DNA of 64,000 nt from a candidate division Hyd24-12 bacterium UBA6080 (GCA_002436025.1 DIXM01000005.1:1-64000); one strand, 5' to 3'. Counted from the stretch's first letter, positions 15,848 through 25,274 are shown. Notes: generated by a model not told the origin, from the sequence alone. Translations and numbers: made by a program.

Positions 15848-17665
15848 CTACCGCAGGAGCACAACATTTGCCGTGGCGCACCTCCCAGGAACCGTGAGCA
15901 CAACCATGTAAACGCCTGAGGGCATGGCAATGCAACTCCAGGTCAGGCATTGGCTGCCTGCGGGAACAACTCCCCTGAAAAGATCGGCAACGACCCGACC
16001 GGAAAGGTCATGGACCCGAACGGACGCGCTGGATTCCCGGGCGATACAGACGTTAACGGGAACCGCCCCCGGGTAGCATGGGGAGGGTACCCACAATCCA
16101 AAATCATCAGGGGAGCCACCGGATTCAACTCCCATGAGATCGGCGTTGAGCGTTACCTCCGAAAACACGGGAGATTCGGCCGGGTTGACCGAAAGCAGCG
16201 TTACCCGGTACTGGAAGTATCGCACGGGGTCAGGAATCATCGGCGAAAGATCATCCCCCGAGTTTGCCACGGTCTGCCACACACCCAGATTGCCGGGGTC
16301 CTGACCTGCTCTGACCTCCATGACCAGATCGGACGATCCGGGCAGAACGCACTCCCATGTGATGATGCCCCATGCTGCATCCTCTCCCGCGTCGAGGACC
16401 GAACTCGTTAAAGAGCCATGCTGCGCCTGGCTGTCCGTGAGCTTCCACCAAAGCACCGAGTTGTCGTTGGCGATCGACCCCACGGGGTCATCAATCCCGT
16501 CTCCGTCAAGATCGGCTGCTATCACATCGTTTGGGAGGGCATACCCATCACCAAGAAGGCAGCGGACCCACTCGCTGCCGTCCCCTGCGGCATTCGAGTA
16601 CCAGTGAACGAAGCCTGCGGTTCTGTCGTTGGCGATAACGTCCAGGTCGCCATCGCCGTCAAGGTCAGCCGCGCAGCAGGCCCACGGGCCGAGAAGGTCG
16701 ATGTCGATATCACGGGAAAGCCACACCAGTCCCAGGCCCTGGTTTTCGTGAAGACAAATCCTCCCGGGCGTCATGGATGCGCTTGCTATGTCAATGTCAC
16801 CGTCAGAATCCAGATCCCCGGTGGTGAAGTTCACAAGGCCCGACAACCCCGATGCTATGGGATGCTGCACCCAGACCTCTGTCATGCCGTCGTTTTCAAA
16901 CCAGCACAATTCGCCGGCGTACCTGGAGGCTATAATGTCCCAGTCGCCGTCGAGGTCGAAGTCAGCGCTCTCCACCCACCATGCGCCCGCGAAACCTGAT
17001 TTCACCGTGTGCAATGTCCATGTGATCCCGGCCCCATCTGCGTTCTCCCAGAGGACCACCCTGCCCGTCCCGTAAAGAGCTGCGCAGACGTCCGGATCGC
17101 CGTCTTCATCGTAGTCACGTATCTGGAGGCTGAAGGGGCTGCCCCCTCCGGCGTTTATCACATGCTTCTGCCAACCGCCTCCGGATCCGTTGTTGCGGTA
17201 CCACGACACGGCGCCCGATGATTCGGCGGCGTTTATGATGTCGGGGTGCCCGTCGTTGTCCATGTCCCAGACATTTGTCGCGCAGCATCCGGGAAGGTTC
17301 TCGTCCACAACGTGGGAGAGCCACCCGAGCCCGCCCCTGTTCTCAAGCCAGACCAGCAGGTCTGCCTCGAATCCCGAACAGACAACATCGATGTCACCAT
17401 CGCCGTCCAGGTCGGCGTCATCCATGCATGCCGGGCTTTCCAGGTCTGCGGTCATGACTTCGGGAAAGGCGATCATCGAGACAAGGGACAGTTGACCAGG
17501 AATGCCTGCCCAGTCCATACCCATACTGCCGAGAAACTCGCTTCCCCAGACAGAAGCCGGTCCGGCAGAACCGGCTCCCCCTGACCAGTCGGACTGGCAT
17601 TGATCGTAGAAAGGCAATGAACAGGGAAGAGAGAGCAAGTAGATGAACGTCATACAGAAATGCAT
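15848..17665 (-). CDS. Secreted FG-GAP/VCBS-repeat protein with type IX sorting domain
   Basis: A 605-residue exported protein. After a signal peptide there are seven or more calcium-binding repeats of the form 'ADLDGDGDLDVIA' (DDADLDGDGDIDVVC, WDMDNDGHPDIIN, ADFDLDGDWDIIA and others), which fold as a beta-propeller. Residues ~410-520 are a beta-sandwich. The last ~75 residues (VRVHDLSGRVV ... MPSGVYMVVL ... VVLLR) are a Por-secretion sorting domain. A clear promoter lies upstream and GGGGG precedes the ATG. It probably sits on the cell surface as an adhesin or binding protein. Confidence 0.8.
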   Translation of the reverse strand: MHFCMTFIYLLSLPCSLPFYDQCQSDWSGGAGSAGPASVWGSEFLGSMGMDWAGIPGQLSLVSMIAFPEVMTADLESPACMDDADLDGDGDIDVVCSGFEADLLVWLENRGGLGWLSHVVDENLPGCCATNVWDMDNDGHPDIINAAESSGAVSWYRNNGSGGGWQKHVINAGGGSPFSLQIRDYDEDGDPDVCAALYGTGRVVLWENADGAGITWTLHTVKSGFAGAWWVESADFDLDGDWDIIASRYAGELCWFENDGMTEVWVQHPIASGLSGLVNFTTGDLDSDGDIDIASASMTPGRICLHENQGLGLVWLSRDIDIDLLGPWACCAADLDGDGDLDVIANDRTAGFVHWYSNAAGDGSEWVRCLLGDGYALPNDVIAADLDGDGIDDPVGSIANDNSVLWWKLTDSQAQHGSLTSSVLDAGEDAAWGIITWECVLPGSSDLVMEVRAGQDPGNLGVWQTVANSGDDLSPMIPDPVRYFQYRVTLLSVNPAESPVFSEVTLNADLMGVESGGSPDDFGLWVPSPCYPGAVPVNVCIARESSASVRVHDLSGRVVADLFRGVVPAGSQCLTWSCIAMPSGVYMVVLTVPGRCATANVVLLR

Positions 17666-17709
17666 TTCGTCCCCCTTCTGCGCCTCTTGCGTTTTGGTCG
17701 AACGGCATT

Positions 17710-17737
17710 ATGATAGTGCTAAAAGATAGATTGTCAA
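17710..17737 (-). promoter_or_regulatory. Promoter of the FG-GAP gene
   Basis: On the minus strand a perfect TTGACA (17737-17732) and TATCAT (17715-17710) are separated by 16 bases. Transcription would begin about 40 bases before the ATG at 17665. Confidence 0.7.
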
Positions 17738-17789
17738 GATGGAAAAATTCTCCCATGCTTCCTGTGGATACCGCCAGGGAGGGACAGGT

Positions 17790-18503
17790 ATGGCAATTCG
17801 AAGAAAAGACCCTGAATACACCCAGTCCATGTACGGTCTGCTGGCCATTCTCAGCCAGGGTCCCATGTCGGGATACGATGTAAGGAAAACATTGGACGAC
17901 AGGGAGATGTACTACTGGCGCGAATCAAGCGGAAACATCTACCCCATGCTCAGGCAGCTCAACCAGGATGGCCTTCTTGATAAGACCGACGCGTACACGA
18001 AGAAGAAGAAGAGGGTTCTTTACAGCCTTACGGAGAGGGGCAGGACCGAGCTGGACGCATGGCTCGCCGAGCCCGCCGGCCTCAACCGGTTCAGGGTTGA
18101 GCTGCTCATGAAGCTCCGATTCGGTACGGGGTTGGGCCTTGAAACCCTGATGAGCCATCTCGAGAACTACAAGCACAGGATACAGGAGCAGTTGGACGAG
18201 GTCAGGGAGATCCTGTCCGAGATCGACGAATCTGGTGATTCTCTGGAAAACGACATGAGGCGGATAGCAGTGATGAGGTTCAGCCTGGACATGGAAGCCG
18301 TCTCAAGATGGTGCGACCTTTCCAGGGGGATCCTTTTGAGACGCCTGACCGGCAGGTCGACCGAAACCCGGTTGATACCCTGGCAGAGGCGGTCCGAAGA
18401 GGCCGCACGGAGTTACCAGGGATTCTACCGGGCGGATCCCTGGGGCGTTCCCATGGGGATGCCGTCAAGAAGTGTCCTTGCTTTTGAGGCTCCTTCAGGG
18501 TGA
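17790..18503 (+). CDS. PadR-family transcriptional regulator
   Basis: A 237-residue winged-helix regulator. The N-terminal domain (MYGLLAILSQGPMSGYDVRK ... SSGNIYPMLRQLNQDGLL ... YSLTERGRTELDAWL) is the PadR signature. Residues ~95-175 form the helical dimerisation domain (Vir_act_alpha_C). The last ~40 residues are an additional tail of unknown role. GGGAGG before the ATG at 17790 supports this start over the upstream ATG at 17739. It is divergent from the FG-GAP gene, which it may control. PadR proteins usually repress stress or efflux genes in response to phenolic or lipophilic ligands. Confidence 0.88.
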   Translation: MAIRRKDPEYTQSMYGLLAILSQGPMSGYDVRKTLDDREMYYWRESSGNIYPMLRQLNQDGLLDKTDAYTKKKKRVLYSLTERGRTELDAWLAEPAGLNRFRVELLMKLRFGTGLGLETLMSHLENYKHRIQEQLDEVREILSEIDESGDSLENDMRRIAVMRFSLDMEAVSRWCDLSRGILLRRLTGRSTETRLIPWQRRSEEAARSYQGFYRADPWGVPMGMPSRSVLAFEAPSG

Positions 18504-18545
18504 CCCAGTCGTTTGAGTGCCCCCGGATATCGAAGACAGTCTGAT

Positions 18546-19877
18546 TCAGGGCAGAAGCATCACCCTTTGCGTGAAATGGTCAGAACCCGCAAGGACTGTC
18601 ACAGTGTACACCCCTGCGGGGAGCCCCGACGGATTCCAATGAAAAACCTGCCCGCCGGATGAGCCGTCCGCTCTGAACAGGGTTTCCACCAGGCGCCCCG
18701 TGATGTCGTACACCGAGACGCTCTGCGGACACCCTTCCGGCCATTCGACGCTTACGGTGAACGCCCTTCCGGGGTTCGGCGAAACGGTCAGCACCCGAGC
18801 CTGCTGAGTGGTGATCTCGCTTCCGTCATCAATTCCCGTCACACCCGGCTCGAAACGGACCGCGTCTGCTACGACCACCTTTCCGGGAGTCGCACCCTCC
18901 TCGGTCAGGGTTATCCAACCCCCTGTTCCTGCAGCGAAAGAAAAGCTTCCCAACTGGTTCCACTGTCCCCCGGCCTGGGTCTGGTCAACAGTGAGCTGGG
19001 TTTCACCGTTCTGGTGATGCACAGTGTAGACCGCGTCGGGCGCCCTGTTTGTCCCGTCGGTGTACCAGACGTACACGTCATGCCACCCTGCCTGGGGCAG
19101 GTCAGGGGTCCAGCGGGCCCAGTCCGTGCCGTTAGAGGTTGCGCTCCAGCGGTAGTCGGCGCCCCATGGATCGCCGTAACTGCCATTGTTCCATTGGCTT
19201 CCCTGGTTAACCGAGAAGCCGGGGGACAGATTGTCGATTATGAACCCCTGAGGACCGTAGGGCGGAGGGGTAGAGCCCATGTGAAGGCAGATGCCCTGGG
19301 CGTAGGCCCATCCCTGCCTTCCCTTGTGGTCGTTCCAGTTCGTGAAGTACCTGTACGATTCGTTCCAGGCCCCTTCGTAGTCGATGAAAGACCCCTCTCC
19401 GAGTATTGCGGGCATGCTCGTGTTTATGATCACGTAGATCCAGCTGCCGTCCTTGACGCCTCGGTCGGTGTAGCCGTGGGCCCAGAGTATGCCGTCCAGC
19501 GCTTTGGATGCGAGGTCGTAGCCCTGGGTTCCGGGGACGGGGATCTCACAGAATGTCTCGGTGCCCTGGGTCTGGGTATTGAATGCGTTCTCGTGAACCG
19601 ACATGAACCTGTCGAACCCGTTTTGGTTCGCATAGGACACGCGGTTGGCCAGGGATACCGTGTTGTCGCCGGTCCGGGTCATTCCCACCCATTCACAATC
19701 AGGGACAGTTTCCAGATAGCTCCTGGCAAGGAAGGCCACCTCCAGGTTCACATCCTTTTCCAGGCAGTATGTCCCGCCTGCGCCGGAGTCATTTCCTCCG
19801 TGGCCGGGGTCGAGGCATACCGTCCAAGCCCTGGCGCCAAGTGAAAGCAGCAGCAGGAGAAAAGCGGAGTTCCTCAC
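18546..19877 (-). CDS. Secreted N-acetylmuramoyl-L-alanine amidase with golvesin-like and type IX sorting domains
   Basis: A 443-residue exported zinc amidase (Amidase_3). The zinc ligands are visible as His in VCLDPGHGG, Glu in CLEKDVNLEV and His in FMSVHENA; the catalytic Glu is in ILGEGSF. Residues ~225-360 (DNLSPGFSV ... WHDVYVWYTDG ... VVVADAVRFE) match the golvesin/Xly-type carbohydrate-binding domain. The last ~80 residues are a Por sorting domain (VYDITGRLV ... LPAGVYTVTVL). The GTG at 19877 overlaps the upstream stop as GTGA and starts a clean signal peptide, so it is preferred over the longer frame. It would cleave peptidoglycan stem peptides at or outside the cell surface. Confidence 0.85.
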   Translation of the reverse strand: MRNSAFLLLLLSLGARAWTVCLDPGHGGNDSGAGGTYCLEKDVNLEVAFLARSYLETVPDCEWVGMTRTGDNTVSLANRVSYANQNGFDRFMSVHENAFNTQTQGTETFCEIPVPGTQGYDLASKALDGILWAHGYTDRGVKDGSWIYVIINTSMPAILGEGSFIDYEGAWNESYRYFTNWNDHKGRQGWAYAQGICLHMGSTPPPYGPQGFIIDNLSPGFSVNQGSQWNNGSYGDPWGADYRWSATSNGTDWARWTPDLPQAGWHDVYVWYTDGTNRAPDAVYTVHHQNGETQLTVDQTQAGGQWNQLGSFSFAAGTGGWITLTEEGATPGKVVVADAVRFEPGVTGIDDGSEITTQQARVLTVSPNPGRAFTVSVEWPEGCPQSVSVYDITGRLVETLFRADGSSGGQVFHWNPSGLPAGVYTVTVLAGSDHFTQRVMLLP

Positions 19878-20734
19878 CGGGCAACCTCGGCGCACCCCAC
19901 AAGACCGCTGAAAGCATCCACATAGTAGACCCCCTCCAGCGCCGGAGCAGGGTTGATCTCGAGTATGTAGGGAGTGTCGGTGAGCTGCTCTGCCCCACCA
20001 TCTGCCGTCCACAGCCAGATGTCGGACGAGGTCAGGTTCATGCCGTCATCGGTGCTTCTGATGTAGACTATCCCGTTCTTTTCGGGCCACCATGCGGGCT
20101 GTTCCCCATTGTCCACGAATAGAGCTTCCGAGTCCCGGAACATCCTGATCCCCCCGTCGAGTGAAGGGGAAACGATTGCACCGCCGGGGGTGAAGAAAGG
20201 GCCGTAGAACCTGTAAGTCGTGGAAACGGTGTCAACGACGCCCGTCCCGATGTTCATGGAAAGAACCCTGTCGCCCTCGTCGGTGAACACTACCCTGCCA
20301 CCCTCGTGATCGATACTGATGTGGTGGGCGGAAAGCTCCTGCCCCACAGCCTCCCCGTTACGGCGCAGCAACCCTTCCGCCGTGAACCAGAGGTTCCCCT
20401 CGCCATCCCAGCAGGGAAGCCCGGCCTGGGTGTAGGGTCCCATCACCTCATACCCGGAGCCGGTCAGCACCACAATGCAATTCACGGCGTCGGAACCGGC
20501 CCATACCGCAACCCTTCCCAGGTCTGGAGATGAGACAGGCCTGTAGAAACGGTCGCATTCGACCTCCGATGCCCTGAGAACACCCGGAGCCCCGGCCCAT
20601 AACAGATAGTCCCGCCCCACGACCACAGTGCCGTCTTCAAGGGAAGCCACCCCCATTGCCGGAGGGAAGATTCCCCCGAAAACCAGTGGAAATGGGAACA
20701 GAATGCCTGCGATACAAAAGGGTTTCAATGACAT
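19874..20734 (-). CDS. Exported beta-propeller protein, TolB-like
   Basis: A 286-residue protein with a signal peptide (MSLKPFCIAGILFPFPLVFGG) and repeated four-stranded blades such as VSSPDLGRVAVWAGSD and ISIDHEGGRVVFTDEGDR. The ATG at 20734 has GGAGG eight bases before it. The longer frame upstream lacks one. The stop overlaps the start of the amidase gene, so the two genes are translated together and may act together at the envelope. Function otherwise unknown. Confidence 0.6.
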   Translation of the reverse strand: MSLKPFCIAGILFPFPLVFGGIFPPAMGVASLEDGTVVVGRDYLLWAGAPGVLRASEVECDRFYRPVSSPDLGRVAVWAGSDAVNCIVVLTGSGYEVMGPYTQAGLPCWDGEGNLWFTAEGLLRRNGEAVGQELSAHHISIDHEGGRVVFTDEGDRVLSMNIGTGVVDTVSTTYRFYGPFFTPGGAIVSPSLDGGIRMFRDSEALFVDNGEQPAWWPEKNGIVYIRSTDDGMNLTSSDIWLWTADGGAEQLTDTPYILEINPAPALEGVYYVDAFSGLVGCAEVAR

Positions 20735-20805
20735 GTGTCGTTCCTCCCGAGGAAAATGAGTTCCGAAGGAAGCATACACAATCCCGGCAGGGAGGGATAC
20801 TGTCT

Positions 20806-21132
20806 CTACCGATGAAGCAGCCTGCTGATGGCGTTGAAATGCCTCAGCAGCCCTTTCCTGCCGGTTTCCGTCAGACTGTACCAGCTCACGGGCTTTCTTT
20901 GTACGAACTCCTTGTTCACCGAGATGAAGCCCTCTTCCTCAAGCTTTCTCAGCTGTGCGCCCAGACTGCCATCGGTTTCCTCCAGGAGTTCCTTGAGCCT
21001 GGAGAATGAGAGAGCGGTGTGCCTGGACAGCAGAACGCATATGCCCAGCCTGATCTTGTGGGAGAGAAGGCTGCTTACCTGTTCAAGCTCCTCCCTGAGT
21101 GATTCGTCAGGATCAGCAGGCATGACCGGCAT
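20806..21132 (-). CDS. Winged-helix transcriptional regulator (MarR/ArsR-like, HTH_27 type)
   Basis: A 108-residue DNA-binding protein. The winged helix spans residues ~20-95 (LLSHKIRLGICVLLSRHTALSFSRLKELLEETDGSLGAQLRKLEEEGFISVNKEF ... YSLTETGRKGL). It overlaps the 3' end of the membrane protein gene by 20 bases. This pairing of a small winged-helix protein with a multi-pass membrane protein recurs in bacteria; the regulator probably controls its own operon. Confidence 0.75.
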   Translation of the reverse strand: MPVMPADPDESLREELEQVSSLLSHKIRLGICVLLSRHTALSFSRLKELLEETDGSLGAQLRKLEEEGFISVNKEFVQRKPVSWYSLTETGRKGLLRHFNAISRLLHR

Positions 21133-21679
21133 CGTCTTTTCCCCTGTGCAGCGCAGCCCCGACAAGGCTCGCCGCTGTCAGTACGCCAATGGCGGTCCAG
21201 ATGTAGCGGGTAACGAAAAGGGTTCCCACGAAACCCAGCATCATCACCAGGGCGAACAACAGGAAGGAATGGTCGAAATGCACACCGGCGGTCCACCACC
21301 CGAGGGCCACCACAAGCAGTATCACCTGGCTGAGAACGGTTCCATGTACGAACCCCCTCATAGCCAGAAACACGGCAAGCAGTATTACCAGAAGCATTCC
21401 TCCCCAGTGAAGGGCGTGACGGACACCGGTCTCCCTGTTGAGCTGTCCGAGCCTTATACCGGCCCTGTGGCCGAGGACGCCACTGAGGACGCCTCCACCG
21501 GGACCCGCAACCATCCAGAACAGGCCTGTCCATCTCGGAGCAAAATCGATGATACTGAAGCCCAGGAGGATAATCACTGCCCACACGATGAAGAAAGACA
21601 TTGGGAGAGACTCACTGCACGATTTTTTTACAAGAGCCCGCACATACTGGATATCGGATTCCAAAGATTCCTGCGTCAT
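21113..21679 (-). CDS. Multi-pass membrane protein of unknown function, partner of winged-helix regulator
   Basis: A 188-residue protein. A cytoplasmic helix (MTQESLESDIQYVRALVKKSC) is followed by about five transmembrane segments. The ATG at 21679 has GGAG six bases upstream and a good promoter lies before it. The longer frame to 21784 lacks these. It resembles the membrane proteins encoded next to HTH_27 regulators. No ligand or activity can be read. Confidence 0.6.
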   Translation of the reverse strand: MTQESLESDIQYVRALVKKSCSESLPMSFFIVWAVIILLGFSIIDFAPRWTGLFWMVAGPGGGVLSGVLGHRAGIRLGQLNRETGVRHALHWGGMLLVILLAVFLAMRGFVHGTVLSQVILLVVALGWWTAGVHFDHSFLLFALVMMLGFVGTLFVTRYIWTAIGVLTAASLVGAALHRGKDDAGHAC

Positions 21680-21707
21680 CACTTTCTCCTTTCGCAGAGT
21701 ACTCTGA

Positions 21708-21735
21708 ATATTAGAGTAACTTTCTCTGCCGTCAA
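21708..21735 (-). promoter_or_regulatory. Promoter of membrane protein/regulator operon
   Basis: Minus-strand TTGACG (21735-21730) and TAATAT (21713-21708) with a 16-base spacer, ending about 28 bases before the start codon at 21679. Confidence 0.6.
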
Positions 21736-21755
21736 GGTCTTTCTTGCCGTGGCAA

Positions 21756-21784
21756 TTGACCCTGCATACTTCGGCTGTTAGCAT
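21756..21784 (+). promoter_or_regulatory. Promoter of prsW-like gene
   Basis: TTGACC (21756-21761) and TAGCAT (21779-21784) with a 17-base spacer; predicted start near 21791, about 26 bases before the ATG. Confidence 0.6.
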
Positions 21785-21816
21785 GCGGCTGGTTTCACCA
21801 AACAGACGGGAAAAGC

Positions 21817-22770
21817 ATGAGCATTCTCTTTCTCACGCTTCTTGCCCTGGCGCCGCCCATCGGCTTTCTCATCTACATACTGCGGTTCGACAGGATCGAG
21901 CCCGAACCAACGGGTTTTGTTGCCCGAATGCTTTTCCTCGGAGTTCTCTCGGTTGTTCCCGCGGCCCTCATCGAGGGCGTTTTTCTTGATAGTTCCCTCT
22001 TCACGGGTAACGGTCTGGTGCAGGCTGGACTCAAGTCCTTCCTTGTCATCGCACCCGTCGAAGAGGCGATGAAGCTGCTTGTGGTGATTCTTTTTGCCTG
22101 GAGAAGCCGTAGTTTCAATGAGCCCAATGACGGTATCGTATACGCCGGAGCCGTTTCCATAGGCTTCGCCATGGCGGAGAACGTGCTCTACGTGCTTGAG
22201 CACGGTTTCGGTGTGGGCATTGCACGGGCCCTCAGCGCGATCCCGGGGCACACCTTCACAGGGGTTCTGATGGGCCGTTACATAGGCATTGCAAGGTTTG
22301 CCCACCCTCGAAGCCGTCGAATCGGAAATGTGGCCGCCGGGCTGTTCCTTGCATGGCTGCTCCACGGCCTTTACGACAGCTTCGTGCTTTCAGGAACAGG
22401 CTGGGCACTCATGGTCATTCCCATGGTGGTGCTCTACTTCGTGATCGGCATTCGCCATCTGAAGGAGGGGCGTGATCTGTCCGCGCAGAGGTGGGGTACA
22501 GGTGGCGCGCACACTGTTGTTCCCGTCACGATAACACCCCCGCGACGGAAGGGTTTCAGAATGGTCGTGGCCAGGGTCCTGTTGATCCTCTCGGGGGTTT
22601 TCTGGCTGCTCATAATCGCCGGGGTGATCCACGATGCCACGGTTGGAGCCCGGGATTCGGGTTACGCCGTGCTGGGCGGGGTGTTGATCACCGCACTGCC
22701 CATAACGCTCGGGCTGCTTCTGGAAGCCTCGGGCAGAAAGGCGGCGAAGCTTCGGGAGAACAGGGAATGA
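21817..22770 (+). CDS. PrsW-family intramembrane metalloprotease
   Basis: A 317-residue membrane protein with about nine helices. The family's active-site motifs are visible: PVEEAMKLL (Glu-Glu), GFAMAENVLYVLEHG (Glu-Asn) and GHTFTGVLMGRY (His). PrsW cleaves anti-sigma factors such as RsiW within the membrane in Firmicutes. In other phyla the substrates are mostly unknown. No sigma/anti-sigma pair is nearby. Two extra C-terminal helices (residues ~250-300) extend beyond the core. Confidence 0.85.
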   Translation: MSILFLTLLALAPPIGFLIYILRFDRIEPEPTGFVARMLFLGVLSVVPAALIEGVFLDSSLFTGNGLVQAGLKSFLVIAPVEEAMKLLVVILFAWRSRSFNEPNDGIVYAGAVSIGFAMAENVLYVLEHGFGVGIARALSAIPGHTFTGVLMGRYIGIARFAHPRSRRIGNVAAGLFLAWLLHGLYDSFVLSGTGWALMVIPMVVLYFVIGIRHLKEGRDLSAQRWGTGGAHTVVPVTITPPRRKGFRMVVARVLLILSGVFWLLIIAGVIHDATVGARDSGYAVLGGVLITALPITLGLLLEASGRKAAKLRENRE

Positions 22771-22777
22771 ACCCCCG

Positions 22778-23893
22778 TTATTGCACCATCTCAAGCATGT
22801 ATACCTTCTGATACCCCTCCATCGGATCATCGGCGTAAGCCAGCACGCCCGGGTCTCCGATACAGAATTTCCAGGAACCGGCATCTGCGGCGGGGTTCTG
22901 AAGATGAACGGTGTGAAGGAAATCCCCTTCCGGTGAGAAAACCCTGAACTCGGGAACCGCCGGACCGCCCAGTTGAACCCAGAGATTGCCGTCGCCATCG
23001 GCATGCACCCCAGTGATCAAGGGTTTGTACGGATCGGGTTCCATGGGGGGAAGCTGGTCGAAATCCATGATCATGGCTTTTGTTGTCAGTATCAGCCGTT
23101 CAGATTCCAGCTCCTCGGGGGTTCTGAGAACAGGTTCGAGGTCAAGCTGTATCCTGTCGGCTTCCATGCCGTCGGGTCCGTAGCGGACAACGACTGCCTC
23201 GGTGCTTGACCGATGGGAGATCCATGTGTTTCCGTTGAAGTCCGCAGCCATGTCTACTCCGAACCATATCGCGTCCACCAGACCGACAATGTCCTGAGGG
23301 TCGTACGGGAAACTTGTCTCGAAGAATGTGTGCACGGGTTCCTCCGAGCCGAAGCGGTACTTCGAGGCGCTCATGAAGACAATCGGTTCTCCGGTGGACA
23401 CGTCCAACCGAAGGTCCTTCCGCACATGGCAGTCTTCTTCGGCTCCCTCGATACAGGTGGGCGGGGTGGTCATGGAGGGAATTGACCCCAGCCACTCCCC
23501 GGTGGAGTATTCGTACTGGTGAAGGCCCAGGATCCCGCTTCCCTCACCCGCCAGCAGAATGTGTCCGTCCTCGGTCATGGCCAGAAAAGCCACGTTGCCC
23601 AGTTCGCCCGGGCCGTTGCCACGTTGCCCTATCCTTCGCAGGTACTCGCCCTGCGGGGAGTAGATCATGAGCCCGGCCTTCACGCAGTCGAGAACCGCGA
23701 TGTTCCCGTCCGGGCAGTACTCCACGCCCTCTATTCCGCCGAACGTGTAGCACGAATCGCCCGTCTCCACTCCGATCGAATCAACCACGACCAGATACCG
23801 CACATCCGCTGCGGCATCCAGCGGCGATTCGCCGGTTTCACCGCATCCCGCCGCCAGGGCCGCGATCAACGCCGTGGCCATTAACCTCTTCAT
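22778..23893 (-). CDS. Lipoprotein with six-bladed (NHL-like) beta-propeller
   Basis: A 371-residue lipoprotein with a type II signal peptide (MKRLMATALIAALAAGC). Blades carry 'CPDGNIAVLDCVKAGLMIYSPQGEYLRRIGQRGNGPGELGN' features typical of the 6-bladed NHL-like group common in Bacteroidetes and relatives. The ATG at 23893 is chosen because it begins the signal peptide; the frame is open 14 codons further. Convergent with prsW, seven bases apart. Function unknown; such proteins often bind ligands or partners at the outer membrane. Confidence 0.7.
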   Translation of the reverse strand: MKRLMATALIAALAAGCGETGESPLDAAADVRYLVVVDSIGVETGDSCYTFGGIEGVEYCPDGNIAVLDCVKAGLMIYSPQGEYLRRIGQRGNGPGELGNVAFLAMTEDGHILLAGEGSGILGLHQYEYSTGEWLGSIPSMTTPPTCIEGAEEDCHVRKDLRLDVSTGEPIVFMSASKYRFGSEEPVHTFFETSFPYDPQDIVGLVDAIWFGVDMAADFNGNTWISHRSSTEAVVVRYGPDGMEADRIQLDLEPVLRTPEELESERLILTTKAMIMDFDQLPPMEPDPYKPLITGVHADGDGNLWVQLGGPAVPEFRVFSPEGDFLHTVHLQNPAADAGSWKFCIGDPGVLAYADDPMEGYQKVYMLEMVQ

Positions 23894-24008
23894 GCCTTTT
23901 CCCCCTGTTCTTTGTCCCAAGTTTTGCCCGGTCATGCGTCAAGAATGATAGACATGCGTTCGGATGAAAGTGTTACAGCCCGGAAGAGCAGGGTGGAGGT
24001 TGTTTGGA

Positions 24009-24035
24009 ACTCCTGGCCGAAAGCGTTCCAGGAGT
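24009..24035. repeat. Inverted repeat in the divergent gap before a GT2 gene
   Basis: ACTCCTGG and CCAGGAGT form a perfect eight-base stem with an 11-base loop. It lies in the 245-base gap 23894-24138, which otherwise shows no gene or clear promoter. It may be an operator or leader hairpin. Confidence 0.35.
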
Positions 24036-24138
24036 GTCCGATATTGCGCCGGCCTCTTTACTTCCGTTTTACCCGGGACTATTTTTTCCATCCCATTCAG
24101 GCCAATGTTTGACCCTCAATCCGTATCGGAGCGTTATG

Positions 24139-25077
24139 ACACAGCCCCGGGATAACGGCCCATACAGGATCGGCATACTCATGGTCAACTTCCGTCAGTG
24201 GGAGTTGACGGAAAAGTGTGTGAGGTCGGTCCTGGAGTCCGAGGGTGTTCGAGTGGTTATCGGTCTGGTGGACAATAACTCTCCCGGACCCGTCCCCTCC
24301 TGGGTTGAGGATACGCCAGAGGTGGTTTTTCACAGGAATCCTGGAAATCTGGGGTTCACTGCCGGCAACAACAGAGCCTACGAAATGCTTGCCGACCGTG
24401 ACCTGGAGTATGTGATCATCCTGAACAACGACACCGAGGTCGCTTCCGACACTCTTTTCCTTCTCGCCAGCTTTCTTGATAAAAACCCCGGCACGGGGAT
24501 AACCGTTCCTGCAATAACGTACGCTTCAAGGCCGGACATGCTGTGGAACGCCGGTGGGGTGTTCATAAGGTGGAGAATGAACTTGAAACCTTTGTACAGG
24601 TATGTTTCGGAACTTCCTGCGCAGCCCTTCGAAGTCGACCAGGCAACCGGATGCGCCATGATGATGAGATGGAACGCGTACCGGGATGCCGGCATGCAGG
24701 ACACGGACCTCTTCATTTACTACGACGATGTCGATCTTACCTTCAAGATCAGGGCTCTCGGGTTCACCACCCACCTTGTTCCGCGCTCGATCGTACGTCA
24801 CCACGTCTCGATCAGCGTGGGAGGGGTTTTTTCACCATTCGCCATATACTTCACCCACAGGAACCGTTACATCGTTGCCCTGAGGCATCTGAAGCCACCT
24901 GTTTTCCTTGCTTTTCTCTTTTATTATTTTGGTATTACATTGATAAAAACGATTATGTATCCTCTCAAGCGAAACGGTCGCCTCGTCTATTGGATGTGGC
25001 TGGGCGTGTTCCACGGAATTCGAAAGAGGCCCGAGTTCAGACCGAAAGCCCTGTTCCCCGACCAGACACCTTCGTGA
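24139..25077 (+). CDS. GT2 family glycosyltransferase, rhamnosyltransferase-like
   Basis: A 312-residue GT-A enzyme. RIGILMVNFRQWELTEKCVRSVL, the nucleotide-binding LVDNNSPG, FHRNPGNLGFTAGNNRA and the DxD-like ILNNDTEV are present. The acceptor-side motif is FIYYDDVDLTFKIRALGF. Two hydrophobic segments near the C-terminus suggest membrane attachment. The ATG at 24139 has GGAG upstream. The upstream in-frame ATG at 24004 would add 45 residues unlike the family. It probably transfers rhamnose or another dTDP-sugar to a lipid-linked glycan. Confidence 0.85.
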   Translation, partial: TQPRDNGPYRIGILMVNFRQWELTEKCVRSVLESEGVRVVIGLVDNNSPGPVPSWVEDTPEVVFHRNPGNLGFTAGNNRAYEMLADRDLEYVIILNNDTEVASDTLFLLASFLDKNPGTGITVPAITYASRPDMLWNAGGVFIRWRMNLKPLYRYVSELPAQPFEVDQATGCAMMMRWNAYRDAGMQDTDLFIYYDDVDLTFKIRALGFTTHLVPRSIVRHHVSISVGGVFSPFAIYFTHRNRYIVALRHLKPPVFLAFLFYYFGITLIKTIMYPLKRNGRLVYWMWLGVFHGIRKRPEFRPKALFPDQTPS

Positions 25078-25274
25078 CCTCATATCCGGGGTGTTTTCTT
25101 TCACGCCAGTGTCAGCATCACCCTGCACATAACCTCCCTGAATCTACCGGCTGATCGTTAACCCTGTGAGATGGGACAGGGGCGAAGGATAGCGATGGTC
25201 ATCCGCAACCCCAGATGACTTCGACCGGTACAGTGATCTGAAGCCCGTGTGCTGAAGAGAATTCCGACAAGTCA

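Noticed and set aside
25078..25274. Small RNA or gene in the 197-base gap after the GT2 gene
   Set aside because: No ORF with a ribosome site, no hairpin with U-tract and no clear promoter could be supported.
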